Shown here in pieces: positions 34,966 through 44,586 of a stretch of 64,000 bases of DNA. Position numbers and translations under genes: made by a program. This DNA comes from Salipiger sp. CCB-MM3 (GTDB taxonomy: Bacteria > Pseudomonadota > Alphaproteobacteria > Rhodobacterales > Rhodobacteraceae): assembly GCF_001687105.1 (NCBI RefSeq), contig NZ_CP014595.1, forward strand, positions 1,635,001 to 1,699,000. Reading direction: 5' to 3'. The notes under the pieces were generated by a model. The model saw nothing but the letters and a program-made list of their open reading frames with translations, searched no databases and had not been told where the DNA came from. Every line of letters begins with the position of its first letter. The first letter of the stretch is position 1.

Positions 34966-37614
34966 TCAGAACCGGTCGAGCAGTCTTTCGAGATATTCGA
35001 GTTCTTCCTGCGGACGTTCACCCTCACCCGAGCGGCGGCGGATCTCGTCGAGCAACTCGCGGGCGCGGCGGTAGACATCCTCGCCCTGCAGCATGGTCTC
35101 ATCGGTGCCGAACTGGCCGTTGCTGCCGGAGTTGCGGCCCAGCGGGTCGCGCTGCTGGCCGGGCTCGCCGCCCTGCGCCATGCCCTGCTGGCCCTGTCCC
35201 TGCTGCTGTTGCTGCGCCAGCGCCTCGCCGAGGTTGCGCATGCCCTCGCGCAGCGCTTCCATGGCCTGCGACTGCTGGTCCAGCGCCTCGGCAAAATCAT
35301 CCTGCCGCAGCGCTTCCTCGGCACCGTCCATGGCGTCATCGGCGCGGCGCAGCGCGTCGCGCGCGGCCTCTCCGGCCTCGGTGCCGGCGCCGGGCAGATT
35401 GCCGCGCTGGCGGTTCAGCTCGTCGCGCAGCGCCTGCTGGCGGTCGGCAAGGTTTTCCTCGAGCGTGCCGCCGTCGCCCTGCTGCGAGTTGCCCTGACCC
35501 TGACCTTCGCCCTGACCCTGGCTCTGCTGTTGGCCAGGGCCCTGCTGCTGACCCTGCTGACCTTGGCCGGGCTGGCCTTGCTGCTGACCATGCTGTTGCC
35601 CCTGCTGCTGGCCCGGTTGCCCCTGCTGGCCGGGGTTGAACTGATCCTGCAACTGGCGGAACGCCTCGTCCGACAGGCCCTGCTGGTTGCGCAGCGTCTC
35701 GCCGAGACCTTCCATCGCCTGCTCGCCGGGGCTCTGGCCCTGACCGGGCTGGCCTTGGGTGACCTGCATGTTCTCCATCATCTGCTGCAGCTGCCGCAGC
35801 GCTTCTTGCGCCTCGGCCATGCGGCCCTGTTCCATCAGTTCCTGAATGCGGTCCATCATCCGCTGCAGATCGTTCTGGCTCATCTCGATCATGTTCTGAT
35901 CCTGAGCCATCTGCTGCTGGTTCTGGTCGGGGTTCTGCTGCGCTTGCCGCGACAGCTGCCGCAGGTAATCGTCGGTGGCCTCGCGCAGCTCCTGCATCAG
36001 CTCGGCGATCTCCTGATCAGAGGCACCGTTCTTCATCGCCTCGGTGAGCCGGTCCTGCGCGCGTTGCAGCCGTTCCAGCGCATCCGACAGATCGCCCTCT
36101 TCGAGCAACATCGCCAGATCCCAGAGCGCGCCGGCGATTTCGTCCTGCTGCTCGGCGGTCATGCCGTCTGCGGTGAACCCTTCGAGCCGCCGCTGGATCG
36201 TGCGCAGGCGCAGGTAGGGCACCGCCGAGCGGAAGATGTCGTCGGGCTGATAGCTGACGGCGCGCAGGATCTGCACCACGTCGCGGGCGTTCGCGCGCGA
36301 CCACAGCAGGGCGCGGCGCTGTTCGATCAGCGCGGCGGCCAGCGGGTCAAAGAAGCGGCGGCCGGGCAGGGTGATCACCGAGCCGGTGTCGGCACCGGTC
36401 TGGCCCGCCTCGTCGGCAACCTCGAAGGAGATGCGCACCGGCAGGTTGGCCCAAGGATGCTCGGAGAAATTCTCGATCAGCGTTTCGGTGAACTCGGTGC
36501 GGCTGCCAGCGATGGGCATGGGCAGCGGCAATTCGATCGCGGCGCGTTCCTCGGGGTCGCGGGCAAGCCCGTAGCGGCGGTCGACCTCGCTCAGCGCTAG
36601 CTCGATCCGGGCGGTGCCGGAGACCACGCCGTAATCGTCGGAGGCCTGAAAGGGGATTTGCGCGTCGCCCTCGTAGGAGGATTCGATCTCGCCCTGCTGG
36701 GCGACGGCGGGCCGCGCGTCGGGGATCACGTTGAGATCCCAGCCGCGCCCGCCGGGGCCGTCGATCACCAGCCGACCCGATTGCGCGACGGTGAATTCCT
36801 GCGCCGTGTCCGCCGGAACCTCGGCGCCCGTTGCAGAATCGGTGGCAGGATCGGCGGCCGGATCGGGGGTGCGGCCCGAGACGGTCTCGGCAACGCCGAG
36901 CGCGCCGATCTCGCCGTAGAGCCGCAGGGTGATGCGCGCGCCCTCGGGCACGTCGAGCGATGCGGCTGTGATGTCATTGAGGTAGACCGAGGGCAGCCGG
37001 GTGTAGGCGGGCGGCTCCATCCAGCCTTCCCACGTGGGGCCGGAGGCCAGCGCCGCGCCCGAAGGGCCCATGCCGGTGACCGAGCGCATCTGCAGCACCG
37101 AGCCGAAGATCAGCGCCACCAAGAGCGCCAGCAGCGCCACATAGCGCAGGGCGAACGGGTCGGATTTCGACACCCGCAAGTCGGGCTGAACGGCGCGGGC
37201 CTCGTCAAGGCGGGCGCGCATCCGGGCCTGATGCGCCTGCCACAGCGCCTGCGAGCCGGGATCATTGCCGCCGATGGCGGGGGTGTCGAGCGTCGCCTGA
37301 ATGGGATTGCCGCGCAGCGTGCCGTCGAGGCGCAGCAGCGCCTCCTCGCGGCGGGGCCAGCGCATGCGCCGTATCCCGCGCCAGATCGCCCAGCCCCCGG
37401 CGCAGAGCGCCAGAGCGCCAGCGGCCCAAACCCATTCCACGGCAACGAGGTCTTGCAGGCCGAGCATCAGCGCCGCGATCACGACGAAGATCACCGACCA
37501 GAGCGGCCAGAACGCCCGCACGAGCCGTTCCGCCGCCATGCCCCAGAGGGTCAGGCGGAGCGGCCATCTTACCGGCTTGAGGATGTCGGCGGGCGCGCGG
37601 TCCCTTGAGGGCAT
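34966..37614 (-). CDS. Large DUF4175 membrane protein (TIGR02302 family)
   Basis: 882 residues. Two hydrophobic segments near residues 30-75 and one near 155-175 anchor the protein. A large periplasmic-type region contains VIPDARPAV and FQASDDYGVVSGTARIEL. The long C-terminal part is helical and Gln/Gly-rich: residues about 650-720 are runs of GQQQGQ-type repeats, flanked by heptad-like stretches. The length and order match the alphaproteobacterial DUF4175 family, whose function is unknown. It lies 73 bp downstream of lysA on the same strand, a conserved arrangement in Rhodobacteraceae (from memory). Confidence 0.87.
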   Translation of the reverse strand: MPSRDRAPADILKPVRWPLRLTLWGMAAERLVRAFWPLWSVIFVVIAALMLGLQDLVAVEWVWAAGALALCAGGWAIWRGIRRMRWPRREEALLRLDGTLRGNPIQATLDTPAIGGNDPGSQALWQAHQARMRARLDEARAVQPDLRVSKSDPFALRYVALLALLVALIFGSVLQMRSVTGMGPSGAALASGPTWEGWMEPPAYTRLPSVYLNDITAASLDVPEGARITLRLYGEIGALGVAETVSGRTPDPAADPATDSATGAEVPADTAQEFTVAQSGRLVIDGPGGRGWDLNVIPDARPAVAQQGEIESSYEGDAQIPFQASDDYGVVSGTARIELALSEVDRRYGLARDPEERAAIELPLPMPIAGSRTEFTETLIENFSEHPWANLPVRISFEVADEAGQTGADTGSVITLPGRRFFDPLAAALIEQRRALLWSRANARDVVQILRAVSYQPDDIFRSAVPYLRLRTIQRRLEGFTADGMTAEQQDEIAGALWDLAMLLEEGDLSDALERLQRAQDRLTEAMKNGASDQEIAELMQELREATDDYLRQLSRQAQQNPDQNQQQMAQDQNMIEMSQNDLQRMMDRIQELMEQGRMAEAQEALRQLQQMMENMQVTQGQPGQGQSPGEQAMEGLGETLRNQQGLSDEAFRQLQDQFNPGQQGQPGQQQGQQHGQQQGQPGQGQQGQQQGPGQQQSQGQGEGQGQGNSQQGDGGTLEENLADRQQALRDELNRQRGNLPGAGTEAGEAARDALRRADDAMDGAEEALRQDDFAEALDQQSQAMEALREGMRNLGEALAQQQQQGQGQQGMAQGGEPGQQRDPLGRNSGSNGQFGTDETMLQGEDVYRRARELLDEIRRRSGEGERPQEELEYLERLLDRF

Positions 37615-37687
37615 GCTCGTCTCCCGGTCCTTGCTGCGGGTCTTTCCTGCGGTGCTGGACCGCAGGGGACCCGTCAGGGACGGGGTC

Positions 37688-38953
37688 TTACAGCCACTCC
37701 GGAAGCGTATCGCGGTTTATGATTTCCTCAAAGCTCGGTCTCTGGCGAATGACAGCGAATTGATCTCCATTCACCAGAACTTCGGGGACAAGTGCCCGCG
37801 TATTATACTCCGAAGACATGACCGCGCCGTAAGCGCCGGCCGAGCGGAAGGCCACCAGCTCGCCCGGATTGACCTGCGGCATGGTGCGGGCCTTGGCGAA
37901 TGTGTCGCCGCTTTCGCAGACCGGGCCGACGATGTCGTAGGTGCTTTGCTCTCCGCCGGGGGCGGGCTCGATCACCGGGACGATGTCGTGATGCGCGTCA
38001 TACATGGCGGGGCGGATGAGATCGTTCATCGCCGCGTCGAGGATCAGGAAATCGCGGCCCTCGCCCTGCTTGAGGTAGATCACCTGCGACACAAGGATAC
38101 CGGCGTTGCCCGCGATCAGGCGGCCCGGCTCGATCTCGATCTCGCAGCCCAGATCACCCAGTTCCTCGCGGATCATCTGGCCGTAATCGGTGGGCAGCGG
38201 CGGCGCTTCGTTGCTGCGGGTGTAGGGGATACCCAGCCCGCCGCCGAGGTCGAGCCGTTCAATGCTGTGACCGTCCTCGCGCAGCGCGTGGGTGAGATCG
38301 GCGACCTTGCGATAGGCAAGGCGGAAGGGTTCGAGATCGGTCAGCTGCGAGCCGATGTGCACGTCGATGCCGACCACCTTCAGCCCCGGCAGCGCGGCGG
38401 CGCGGGCATAGACCTCGCGGGCGCGGGCGATGGGAATGCCGAATTTATTCTCGGATTTGCCGGTGGCGATCTTGGCGTGGGTCTTGGCGTCGACGTCCGG
38501 GTTGACGCGGATGGTGACCGGGGCGGTGACGCCAAGCGCGCTGGCGACCTCCGAGATCACTTCCATCTCGGGCTCGCTCTCGATGTTGAACTGGCGGATG
38601 CCGCCTTCGAGCGCGGTACGGATCTCGGAGCGGGTCTTGCCGACGCCGGAAAAGACGATGCGCTCGCCGGGCACACCGGCGGCTTTGGCGCGGGCGTATT
38701 CGCCGCCCGAGACCACATCCATGCCCGCGCCCGCCTTGGCCAGCGTCTTGAGGATCGCCTGATTGGAGGCGGCCTTCATCGCGTAGCAGACAAGATGCGG
38801 ACCCCAGCTCAGCGCTTCGTCGAACAGCAGGAAGTGCCGCAGCAGCGTGGCGGTGGAGTAGACATAGACCGGGCTGCCAACCTGCGAGATGATCTCGGGC
38901 AGGGGCACGTCCTCGGCGTGGAGAATGCCGTTGCGATAGAGGAAATGGTCCAT
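37688..38953 (-). CDS. lysA: Diaminopimelate decarboxylase
   Basis: Last step of lysine synthesis, meso-diaminopimelate to lysine, PLP-dependent, 421 residues. The PLP lysine is in LVCYAMKAASNQAIL near residue 60. Other marks are SGGEYARAKAAGVP, the phosphate-binding glycines DLGGGLGIPY, EPGRLIAGNAG, and the second-site GPVCESGDTFAK. The gene follows the argH-lipoprotein-DUF2834 series and precedes DUF4175 on the minus strand. The start is the ATG at 38953. Confidence 0.95.
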   Translation of the reverse strand: MDHFLYRNGILHAEDVPLPEIISQVGSPVYVYSTATLLRHFLLFDEALSWGPHLVCYAMKAASNQAILKTLAKAGAGMDVVSGGEYARAKAAGVPGERIVFSGVGKTRSEIRTALEGGIRQFNIESEPEMEVISEVASALGVTAPVTIRVNPDVDAKTHAKIATGKSENKFGIPIARAREVYARAAALPGLKVVGIDVHIGSQLTDLEPFRLAYRKVADLTHALREDGHSIERLDLGGGLGIPYTRSNEAPPLPTDYGQMIREELGDLGCEIEIEPGRLIAGNAGILVSQVIYLKQGEGRDFLILDAAMNDLIRPAMYDAHHDIVPVIEPAPGGEQSTYDIVGPVCESGDTFAKARTMPQVNPGELVAFRSAGAYGAVMSSEYNTRALVPEVLVNGDQFAVIRQRPSFEEIINRDTLPEWL

Positions 38954-39074
38954 GTCGGTCCCCGGATAACTGCTGCCGCCTAAGGGCTTCAGCGCGGGGA
39001 TAAAGGATAACCCGTGGGAAGGGAACAGGGCGATGCATCGCCCGGAAACGGCGCCAAACCTTTGGGCGGGCGTC

Positions 39075-39386
39075 TCAGATCGGCCTTGATCGGAACCACA
39101 GGTAGAGCGGCAGGCCGCAGCTGACGCCGATGAGGAAGGTGGCGGGAATCGCCAGCAGCGCGCTCCAGTTGCGGCGCACCGCGACCTCGGTCAGGATCCA
39201 GAGCGTCAGGGTGACAGCGGTGATGACCAGATCCCAGCTCAGGCCGGTGACCGCGCCATTGGCCTGCCACGCGGCGATCATGCCGGGCAGCGACCAGCCG
39301 TTGCCAGCCAGCCAGCCAAGCATATGCACCATCGGATGCACCGCGCCCCAAAGCGCCAGTGCCAGCCAAAGGTGGCGCAGCCTCAT
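39075..39386 (-). CDS. Small DUF2834-like membrane protein
   Basis: 103 residues with three hydrophobic helices (residues 5-25, 50-70 and 78-97) and a DUF2834-like pattern (GLSWDLVITAVTLTLWILTE). Function is unknown. Its ATG overlaps the stop of the small lipoprotein gene upstream (ATGA), so the two are probably translated together. lysA follows after 121 bp. Confidence 0.7.
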   Translation of the reverse strand: MRLRHLWLALALWGAVHPMVHMLGWLAGNGWSLPGMIAAWQANGAVTGLSWDLVITAVTLTLWILTEVAVRRNWSALLAIPATFLIGVSCGLPLYLWFRSRPI

Positions 39387-39538
39387 TTGCTGGAAATGCC
39401 CATCTTCACGGTGCCATGGATGCTGACGCCGGGCTCGGGCGTGCTGTCCTTGGGCTCGGGCCGGGTCGGGGCGCCATCGGCGCCGCAGGCGGCGAGCAGA
39501 AGGGCAAGGCCAAGGGCCTGTGCGCTGCGGATGATCAT
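39383..39538 (-). CDS. Small LptM-like lipoprotein
   Basis: 51 residues: signal peptide with lipobox LLAAC (Cys at 18), then GADGAP and a short proline-rich tail. The C-G-x-x-G motif and the place near lysA resemble LptM (YifL) of enterobacteria, a lipoprotein that helps assemble the LptD translocon. A GAGGAC lies upstream of the ATG. It is too short for confident assignment; a generic lipoprotein is the alternative. Translationally coupled to the DUF2834 gene. Confidence 0.6.
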   Translation of the reverse strand: MIIRSAQALGLALLLAACGADGAPTRPEPKDSTPEPGVSIHGTVKMGISSK

Positions 39539-39677
39539 CGGTAGTCCTCGCATTCCTTGCGATCTTTGCGCGCCCGGACGGGCCGGGGGCAGTCTCGCTC
39601 AGGAACCAGTTTCGCTCAGGACGAGGGGCGCGGCAAGTCGGCTGCCGCGCCGGGGACCTGTGTTCAGGTAACTGGCC

Positions 39678-39857
39678 TCAGGTGCCGACGCCGACCCGGA
39701 CCGGGCCGCGTCCGGCGGAGACACCCACATGGGGTTTCACGCCGCCGGGGCCGATCGAAACGCCGGTGTTGACCCTTGGGCCGCGCGTGTTGGGATCCTC
39801 GCAGGCGGCGAGAAACATGGTCACGGCGATCAGGGTCAGTCCGGCGAGTCTTGTCAT
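39678..39857 (-). CDS. Small lipoprotein downstream of argH
   Basis: 59 residues. The N-terminus [13 protein letters not shown] is a lipoprotein signal with Cys at about 19, and the mature part is Gly/Val-rich ([19 protein letters not shown], then [11 protein letters not shown]). The ATG overlaps the argH stop (ATGA). Function is unknown. It lies between argH and the LptM-like gene and may be a second divergent member of the same small-lipoprotein group. Confidence 0.65.
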   Translation of the reverse strand: MTRLAGLTLIAVTMFLAACEDPNTRGPRVNTGVSIGPGGVKPHVGVSAGRGPVRVGVGT

Positions 39858-41245
39858 CCGAGGATTTCCTTCCATCGGGCCACCTGCTCGCGCACGCGGG
39901 CCGGGGCGGTTCCACCATAGCTCATTCGGCTTGCAACCGAATTATGCACGCCCAGCACATCGAAGATACCCTCGGAGATTGCGTCGTTGACCGATTTCAT
40001 CTCCTCAAGCGAAAGATCGCTCAGATCGCAGCCTTTTTTCTCGGCCATGGCCACAAGCGCGCCGGTGATATGGTGGGCGTCACGGAACGGCAGGCCGGTT
40101 TCGCGCACCAGCCAGTCGGCAAGATCGGTGGCGGTGGAGAAGCCCGAGGCGGCGGCGGCCTCGAGGTTTTCGACATTGCCGGTCATGTCTTTGACCATGC
40201 CTTCCATCGCGGCGAGCGCCAGCATCAGGTTGTCGGCGGCGTCGAACACCTGTTCCTTGTCTTCCTGCATGTCCTTCGAATAGGCCAGCGGCAGACCCTT
40301 CATCACCATCAGAAGCGCGACATTGGCGCCGAAGATGCGGCCGATCTTGGCGCGGATCAGTTCGGCGGCGTCGGGGTTCTTTTTCTGCGGCATGATCGAC
40401 GAGCCGGTCGAGAAGCGGTCCGACAGGGTCACGAAGCGGAACTGGGCCGAGGACCAGATCACCAGCTCTTCGGCAAAGCGCGACAGATGCATGGCGCAGA
40501 TCGAGGCGGCGGCGAGGAACTCCAGCGCGAAATCGCGGTCCGACACGGCGTCGAGCGAGTTGGCCATGGGCCGGTCGAAGCCAAGCGCCTCGGCGGTCAT
40601 CTGGCGGTCGATCGGGAAGCCGGTGCCCGCAAGCGCGGCCGCACCGAGCGGCGATTCGTTCATCCGCTTGCGCGCGTCCCGCATGCGCGACAGATCCCGG
40701 GCGAACATCTCGACATAGGCCATCATATGGTGACCCCAAGTGACCGGCTGCGCGGTCTGCAGGTGCGTGAAGCCCGGCATCACCCAATCGGCGCCAGCCT
40801 CGGCCTGACCCAGCAGCGCCTTCATCAGCGCCAGAATGCCGCCCTCTGCGGCGTCGCATTGGTCGCGCACCCAGAGGCGGAAGTCGGTCGCCACCTGATC
40901 GTTGCGCGAGCGCGCGGTGTGCAGGCGGCCAGCCGGTTCGCCGATGATTTCCTTCAGACGCGCCTCGACGTTCATGTGGATGTCTTCCAGCGCGGTGGAA
41001 AACGCGAAGTCACCGCCTTCGATCTCTGACAAGACCGTGAGCAGACCTTCCCGGATCGCTTCGGCGTCGCTAGTCTCGACGATGCCTGTGGCGGCGAGCA
41101 TGGCCGCATGGGCCCTCGAGCCGGCAATATCCTGCGCCGCCAGCCGCTTGTCGAAGCCGATCGAGGCGTTGATCGCCTCCATGATCGCATCGGGTCCTGC
41201 GGCGAAACGGCCGCCCCACATCTGGTTCGAGGTCTTGTCCGACAT
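39854..41245 (-). CDS. argH: Argininosuccinate lyase
   Basis: Final step of arginine synthesis, releasing fumarate from argininosuccinate. At 463 residues it matches the family. The fumarase-type signature is [16 protein letters not shown]; other marks are [20 protein letters not shown] at the N-terminus, [15 protein letters not shown] and [18 protein letters not shown]. The gene is divergent from the TlpA-like gene, with only 22 bp between start codons. It heads a minus-strand series leading to lysA. Confidence 0.96.
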   Translation of the reverse strand: MSDKTSNQMWGGRFAAGPDAIMEAINASIGFDKRLAAQDIAGSRAHAAMLAATGIVETSDAEAIREGLLTVLSEIEGGDFAFSTALEDIHMNVEARLKEIIGEPAGRLHTARSRNDQVATDFRLWVRDQCDAAEGGILALMKALLGQAEAGADWVMPGFTHLQTAQPVTWGHHMMAYVEMFARDLSRMRDARKRMNESPLGAAALAGTGFPIDRQMTAEALGFDRPMANSLDAVSDRDFALEFLAAASICAMHLSRFAEELVIWSSAQFRFVTLSDRFSTGSSIMPQKKNPDAAELIRAKIGRIFGANVALLMVMKGLPLAYSKDMQEDKEQVFDAADNLMLALAAMEGMVKDMTGNVENLEAAAASGFSTATDLADWLVRETGLPFRDAHHITGALVAMAEKKGCDLSDLSLEEMKSVNDAISEGIFDVLGVHNSVASRMSYGGTAPARVREQVARWKEILG

Positions 41246-41267
41246 GTGCTGCCTTTCCGGAGGGAAG

Positions 41268-41828
41268 ATGAAAAAACTGGCCTTGGCGATCCTCTATACC
41301 GCCGGTGTTGCGCTTGCAAATCCGGCGCTCGCCGATGTGCAGAGCGCCAGCGCGCTGCGCGAGGGCGAGATGAAGAAGCTGGTGTTCCATCCGGCGCCGA
41401 AACCGGCGGGTACCGAGAGGTTCATCGACTTCGAAGGCAACCCCAAGGCGCTGTCCGACCTCGAAGGCAAATGGGCGCTGGTGAACTTCTGGGCAACATG
41501 GTGCGCGCCCTGCCGCGAAGAGATGCCCGCGCTTTCGGCGCTGCAAAAGGACATGGGCGGCGACAGCTTTGAGGTGGTGACCATCGCCACGGGGCGCAAT
41601 CCGCCGCCGGCGATGCAGAGCTTCTTTGACGAGATCGGCGTCGACAATCTGCCGCTGAACCGCGACCCGAAGTCGAAACTGGCGCGGCAGATGGCGGTGC
41701 TTGGGCTGCCTGTCTCGGTGATCCTCAACCCCGAGGGCGAGGAGGTGGCGCGGCTGACCGGCGATGTGGACTGGGCGTCCGAGAACGCGCGGGCGGTGCT
41801 CGCGGCGCTGATCGGCGGCGAGAGCTGA
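41268..41828 (+). CDS. TlpA-like thiol:disulfide oxidoreductase
   Basis: 186-residue exported thioredoxin-fold protein. A signal peptide ([21 protein letters not shown]) is followed by the fold, with active site [13 protein letters not shown] and cis-Pro region [14 protein letters not shown]. Such proteins reduce periplasmic disulfides, often for cytochrome c maturation. AGGGAAG precedes the ATG. The gene is divergent from argH by 22 bp, a pairing often seen in this family. ResA/CcmG-like specificity cannot be read. Confidence 0.9.
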   Translation: MKKLALAILYTAGVALANPALADVQSASALREGEMKKLVFHPAPKPAGTERFIDFEGNPKALSDLEGKWALVNFWATWCAPCREEMPALSALQKDMGGDSFEVVTIATGRNPPPAMQSFFDEIGVDNLPLNRDPKSKLARQMAVLGLPVSVILNPEGEEVARLTGDVDWASENARAVLAALIGGES

Positions 41829-41875
41829 CATTCAAACCGGCGGACCTAATAGACTGCCGGGACTAAAACTGTCGG

Positions 41876-41911
41876 GACGAAAAAAGCAGGGCGAGACAAG
41901 CCCGCCCTGCT
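41876..41911 (-). terminator. Terminator for the minus-strand exported-protein gene
   Basis: AGCAGGGCG and CGCCCTGCT pair (41885-41893 with 41903-41911); on the minus strand CTTTTTTCGTCC follows. It lies 132 bp after the stop of the gene at 42043-42585. A second hairpin (GGAGC/GCTCC near 42005-42030) lies nearer. The plus-strand side has no T-run. Confidence 0.6.
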
Positions 41912-42042
41912 GCACTGGTTACCCTATTACCGTCACTGGTTACCGGGGCACTTGTTACTAATTCAATCCAAGTTAAAATTTCATTAGAAAATCATTTGGA
42001 AATTGGAGCTGGGTTATTTGGCTCCGTAAGGTCGAAGAGCAA

Positions 42043-42585
42043 TTACCGAAGCGCCAGAGAGACGCGGTGCACGCGCGAGCTGTCGCCGTTCAGCGCGTTC
42101 TGCTGCCAGCTCTCGCGCGGCGCGCCGATATCGTCGAGATCGGTGCCGCCCGTGGCGATCAGCCCATCGTTGCCCCATTCGGCCCAAGCAAGCCCGGTCG
42201 AAGTGCGGCGCGTTTCGCGAATACGCATCTCGCGGCGGCCGTCGGCATGCACGATCTCATATTCGCATTCGCCCAGCGTGCGGGCGCAGCTGTCAGGCTC
42301 GAACCGCGTGACCGCGCCGTTGGCCGCAACGCTGAGCAGCACCTCGCCGCGCCGGTCGGTGTAATAGCGCCCGGCATAGGGGGCATCGCCACTATCGCCG
42401 TCGAAGATGTCAAAGCGGAACAGGCCCTGAACTTCGCCGCGCGCCAGATGGCTGACCACCCGGCCTTCCTGATCTTCCATCACCAGCAGCGAGCCCGGCG
42501 CGAAGCGCGCGGTTTCCATCTCGACGTCGGCGTGCAAAGGCGACGCGCAGATCGCCGCCAGCAGTGCTGTGAAAAATACGCGCAT
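42043..42585 (-). CDS. Exported protein of unknown function
   Basis: 180 residues with a clear signal peptide (RVFFTALLAAICASPLHA). The mature part starts DVEMETARFAPGSLL and has two Cys (SCARTLGECEYEIV) that may form a disulfide, then a region of beta strands. I do not recognise a family. AGGAGCG lies upstream of the ATG. It is flanked by AT-rich DNA with hairpins on both sides and looks monocistronic. Confidence 0.75.
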   Translation of the reverse strand: MRVFFTALLAAICASPLHADVEMETARFAPGSLLVMEDQEGRVVSHLARGEVQGLFRFDIFDGDSGDAPYAGRYYTDRRGEVLLSVAANGAVTRFEPDSCARTLGECEYEIVHADGRREMRIRETRRTSTGLAWAEWGNDGLIATGGTDLDDIGAPRESWQQNALNGDSSRVHRVSLALR

Positions 42586-42638
42586 GGCAGTGCGCTCCTT
42601 TTCGATGGGCCCCCACCCGATAATTAAATCTCGGCGAA

Positions 42639-42679
42639 TTGCGGCGGAAAATCAAATATCAGACAAAAATCCGCCGCAA
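42639..42679. promoter_or_regulatory. Ten-bp hairpin or operator upstream of the exported-protein gene
   Basis: TTGCGGCGGA (42639-42648) and TCCGCCGCAA (42670-42679) are perfect inverted repeats around a 21-nt A/T-rich centre. The site is 54 bp upstream of the start at 42585, in the AT-rich promoter region. A regulator-binding site or an mRNA leader stem are both possible. No gene is seen in the 220-bp gap. Confidence 0.5.
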
Positions 42680-42805
42680 ATTTAGAAATTTCGCGGACAG
42701 TTATGGTTTAAGCGCTTGGACTGTTTCTGGAATATGCGCCTATCTGGTGCGAATCGTGGAAGGACGCCGTGAGCGCCTGCCTTTTTTAAGCCAATATTGA
42801 CGTTC

Positions 42806-43666
42806 TCAGCGGCAATATGTGCCGGCGCGGTAGCGGGCCGTGTCGAAATGAAAGTGATCTTTGTGGAAACGATCCGACTCCGGGCCCAGAACCGTACCGA
42901 AAGGACCGCAGGCGTCGCTGTGCAGGCTGCGCAGGATGCGCCCGCGGCTGCCGCCACCCCAGTCGCGCAGCACAGAGATCTCGCTTCCGTCGCGCAGTTG
43001 AATGGCGGAAATGTCGATGGCGCGGCCCTTGCCGTGTTCGCTGATCTTGGCGCCGGGCTGGTTGTTGCGCGCGCGGCAGGCGTAGCTCGCGGCCACGCGC
43101 AATCCTTTCACGCCGCCGCCGGTGCTGCCGACAGTGGGCTTCACCGCGGTGTCGACCCACGTCTTCAGCGCGCGGGCGGTGGTGCAGTCGATCGTCGCGC
43201 GGGTGCTCAGAGACAGGCCGGAAACGCTGCGCAGCTTTATCGCATCGGTGATGCCGCAGCCACTGATGCGGCCGGGCACCGTGCCGACCGGCGTGCCTTG
43301 AAGTTCAGGATCGCCGCAGACCGCGCCGCGCTGCCTTTGCTTGCGCAGCGCCAGCGCCTTTTCGATCACCGCCTGACTGCGCCGCAGCGGACGCAGCGAA
43401 TTGCCGATGGCCTGCGGGGAGCGCGCGGCGAAGGCGAGGGCTGGCAGGGCAGGGGGGAGCTGGGTGCCCAGAGTGGCGCCCGAATTGGTGCCCGAACTTG
43501 GTACCTTCCGCTGCACCGTGCCATTCCCGGCAACCACGGGGGGCGCCACAGGCTCTGGCGCTTGCCGGACCGTCCGCTCCACCGGACGAAGCGAGGTTTC
43601 GGGCGCGGCACCAAGCGGCGATGCCAGAAGCATCAGTGCCGCCAGTGCCATCGCCCGAGGGATCAT
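42806..43666 (-). CDS. Extensin-like C-terminal domain protein (PF06904)
   Basis: 286-residue exported protein: signal peptide (PRAMALAALMLLASPLGA), a Pro/Arg-rich linker to about residue 90, then an Extensin_C domain with GAVCGDPELQGTPVG, ISGCGI, DCTTARALKTWVD, SYACRARNN and SEHGKGRAIDISAIQL. Conserved Cys and the H-x-x-x-A-x-D-I metal-like motif relate it to LAS/D-Ala-D-Ala carboxypeptidase folds; a peptidoglycan role is inferred. Its ATG overlaps the tyrC stop (ATGA). Confidence 0.88.
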   Translation of the reverse strand: MIPRAMALAALMLLASPLGAAPETSLRPVERTVRQAPEPVAPPVVAGNGTVQRKVPSSGTNSGATLGTQLPPALPALAFAARSPQAIGNSLRPLRRSQAVIEKALALRKQRQRGAVCGDPELQGTPVGTVPGRISGCGITDAIKLRSVSGLSLSTRATIDCTTARALKTWVDTAVKPTVGSTGGGVKGLRVAASYACRARNNQPGAKISEHGKGRAIDISAIQLRDGSEISVLRDWGGGSRGRILRSLHSDACGPFGTVLGPESDRFHKDHFHFDTARYRAGTYCR

Positions 43667-44586
43667 TTTTCCACCTTCACCCGTCCGAAATCCGGTGCAT
43701 CCGTGTCCTGACCGGCCTGCAGAATGCCCCGACGAATTTCCCGCGTCCGGGTGAAGTAGTCAAAGAGCAAATCGCCATCGCCGGTACGGATGGCACGTTG
43801 CAGCGCAAAAAGCTCTTCGGTGAAGCGTCCGAGGATCTCCAGCGTGGCCTGTTTGTTGGTCATGAAGACGTCGCGCCACATGGTGGGATCCGAGGCCGCG
43901 ATACGGGTGAAATCGCGGAAACCGGCGGCGGAGAACTTGATCACCTCCTGATCCGACACGCGGCGCAGGTCGTCGGCCACGCCCACCATCGTATAGGCGA
44001 TGAGGTGCGGCACATGGCTGACCACGGCGCAGACCAGATCGTGATGCTCGACATCCATACGCTCGGTCTTGGCGCCGAGCGCCTGCCAGAAGGCCTCGAG
44101 CCGGGCGGTGGCATCCTCAGAGGCGCCATCCGGCACGATCAGGCACCAGCGGTTGTCGTAAAGCGAGGCGAAGCCGGCGTCGGGGCCGGAGTGCTCGGTG
44201 CCCGCCATCGGGTGGGTGGGGACAAAATCCACGCCCTCGGGCAGATGCGGGCGCACCGCCTCGATGACCTCTTTCTTCACCGAGCCAACGTCGGTGACAG
44301 TGCAGCCGGGCTTCAGATGCGGCGCGATGGTCTCGGCGATCGGGCCCATGGCGCCGACCGGCACGGCGAGGATCACCAGATCGGCATCCTTCACCGCCGC
44401 CGTCAGATCATCGACGATCTCATGGCAGAGCCCGAGCCGCCGCGCGGTCTCGCGCGTTTCGGCCGAGCGCGCGTAGCCGGTGACATGGGCGTCCATGCCA
44501 GCGCGCTTCATCGCCCAGAAGATCGACGAGGCGATAAGGCCAAGACCGATCAGGGCAACGCGCTGGTAGCTCTGCGTCTCGCTCAT
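43663..44586 (-). CDS. tyrC: Prephenate/arogenate dehydrogenase
   Basis: NAD(P)-dependent enzyme of tyrosine synthesis, 307 residues. The Rossmann motif is [20 protein letters not shown]; other marks are [39 protein letters not shown] and the C-terminal helix region [14 protein letters not shown] 44586 overlaps the hisC stop (ATGA). Prephenate versus arogenate preference is not readable. The hisC-type aminotransferase next to it may supply the partner transamination. Confidence 0.92.
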   Translation of the reverse strand: MSETQSYQRVALIGLGLIASSIFWAMKRAGMDAHVTGYARSAETRETARRLGLCHEIVDDLTAAVKDADLVILAVPVGAMGPIAETIAPHLKPGCTVTDVGSVKKEVIEAVRPHLPEGVDFVPTHPMAGTEHSGPDAGFASLYDNRWCLIVPDGASEDATARLEAFWQALGAKTERMDVEHHDLVCAVVSHVPHLIAYTMVGVADDLRRVSDQEVIKFSAAGFRDFTRIAASDPTMWRDVFMTNKQATLEILGRFTEELFALQRAIRTGDGDLLFDYFTRTREIRRGILQAGQDTDAPDFGRVKVEK

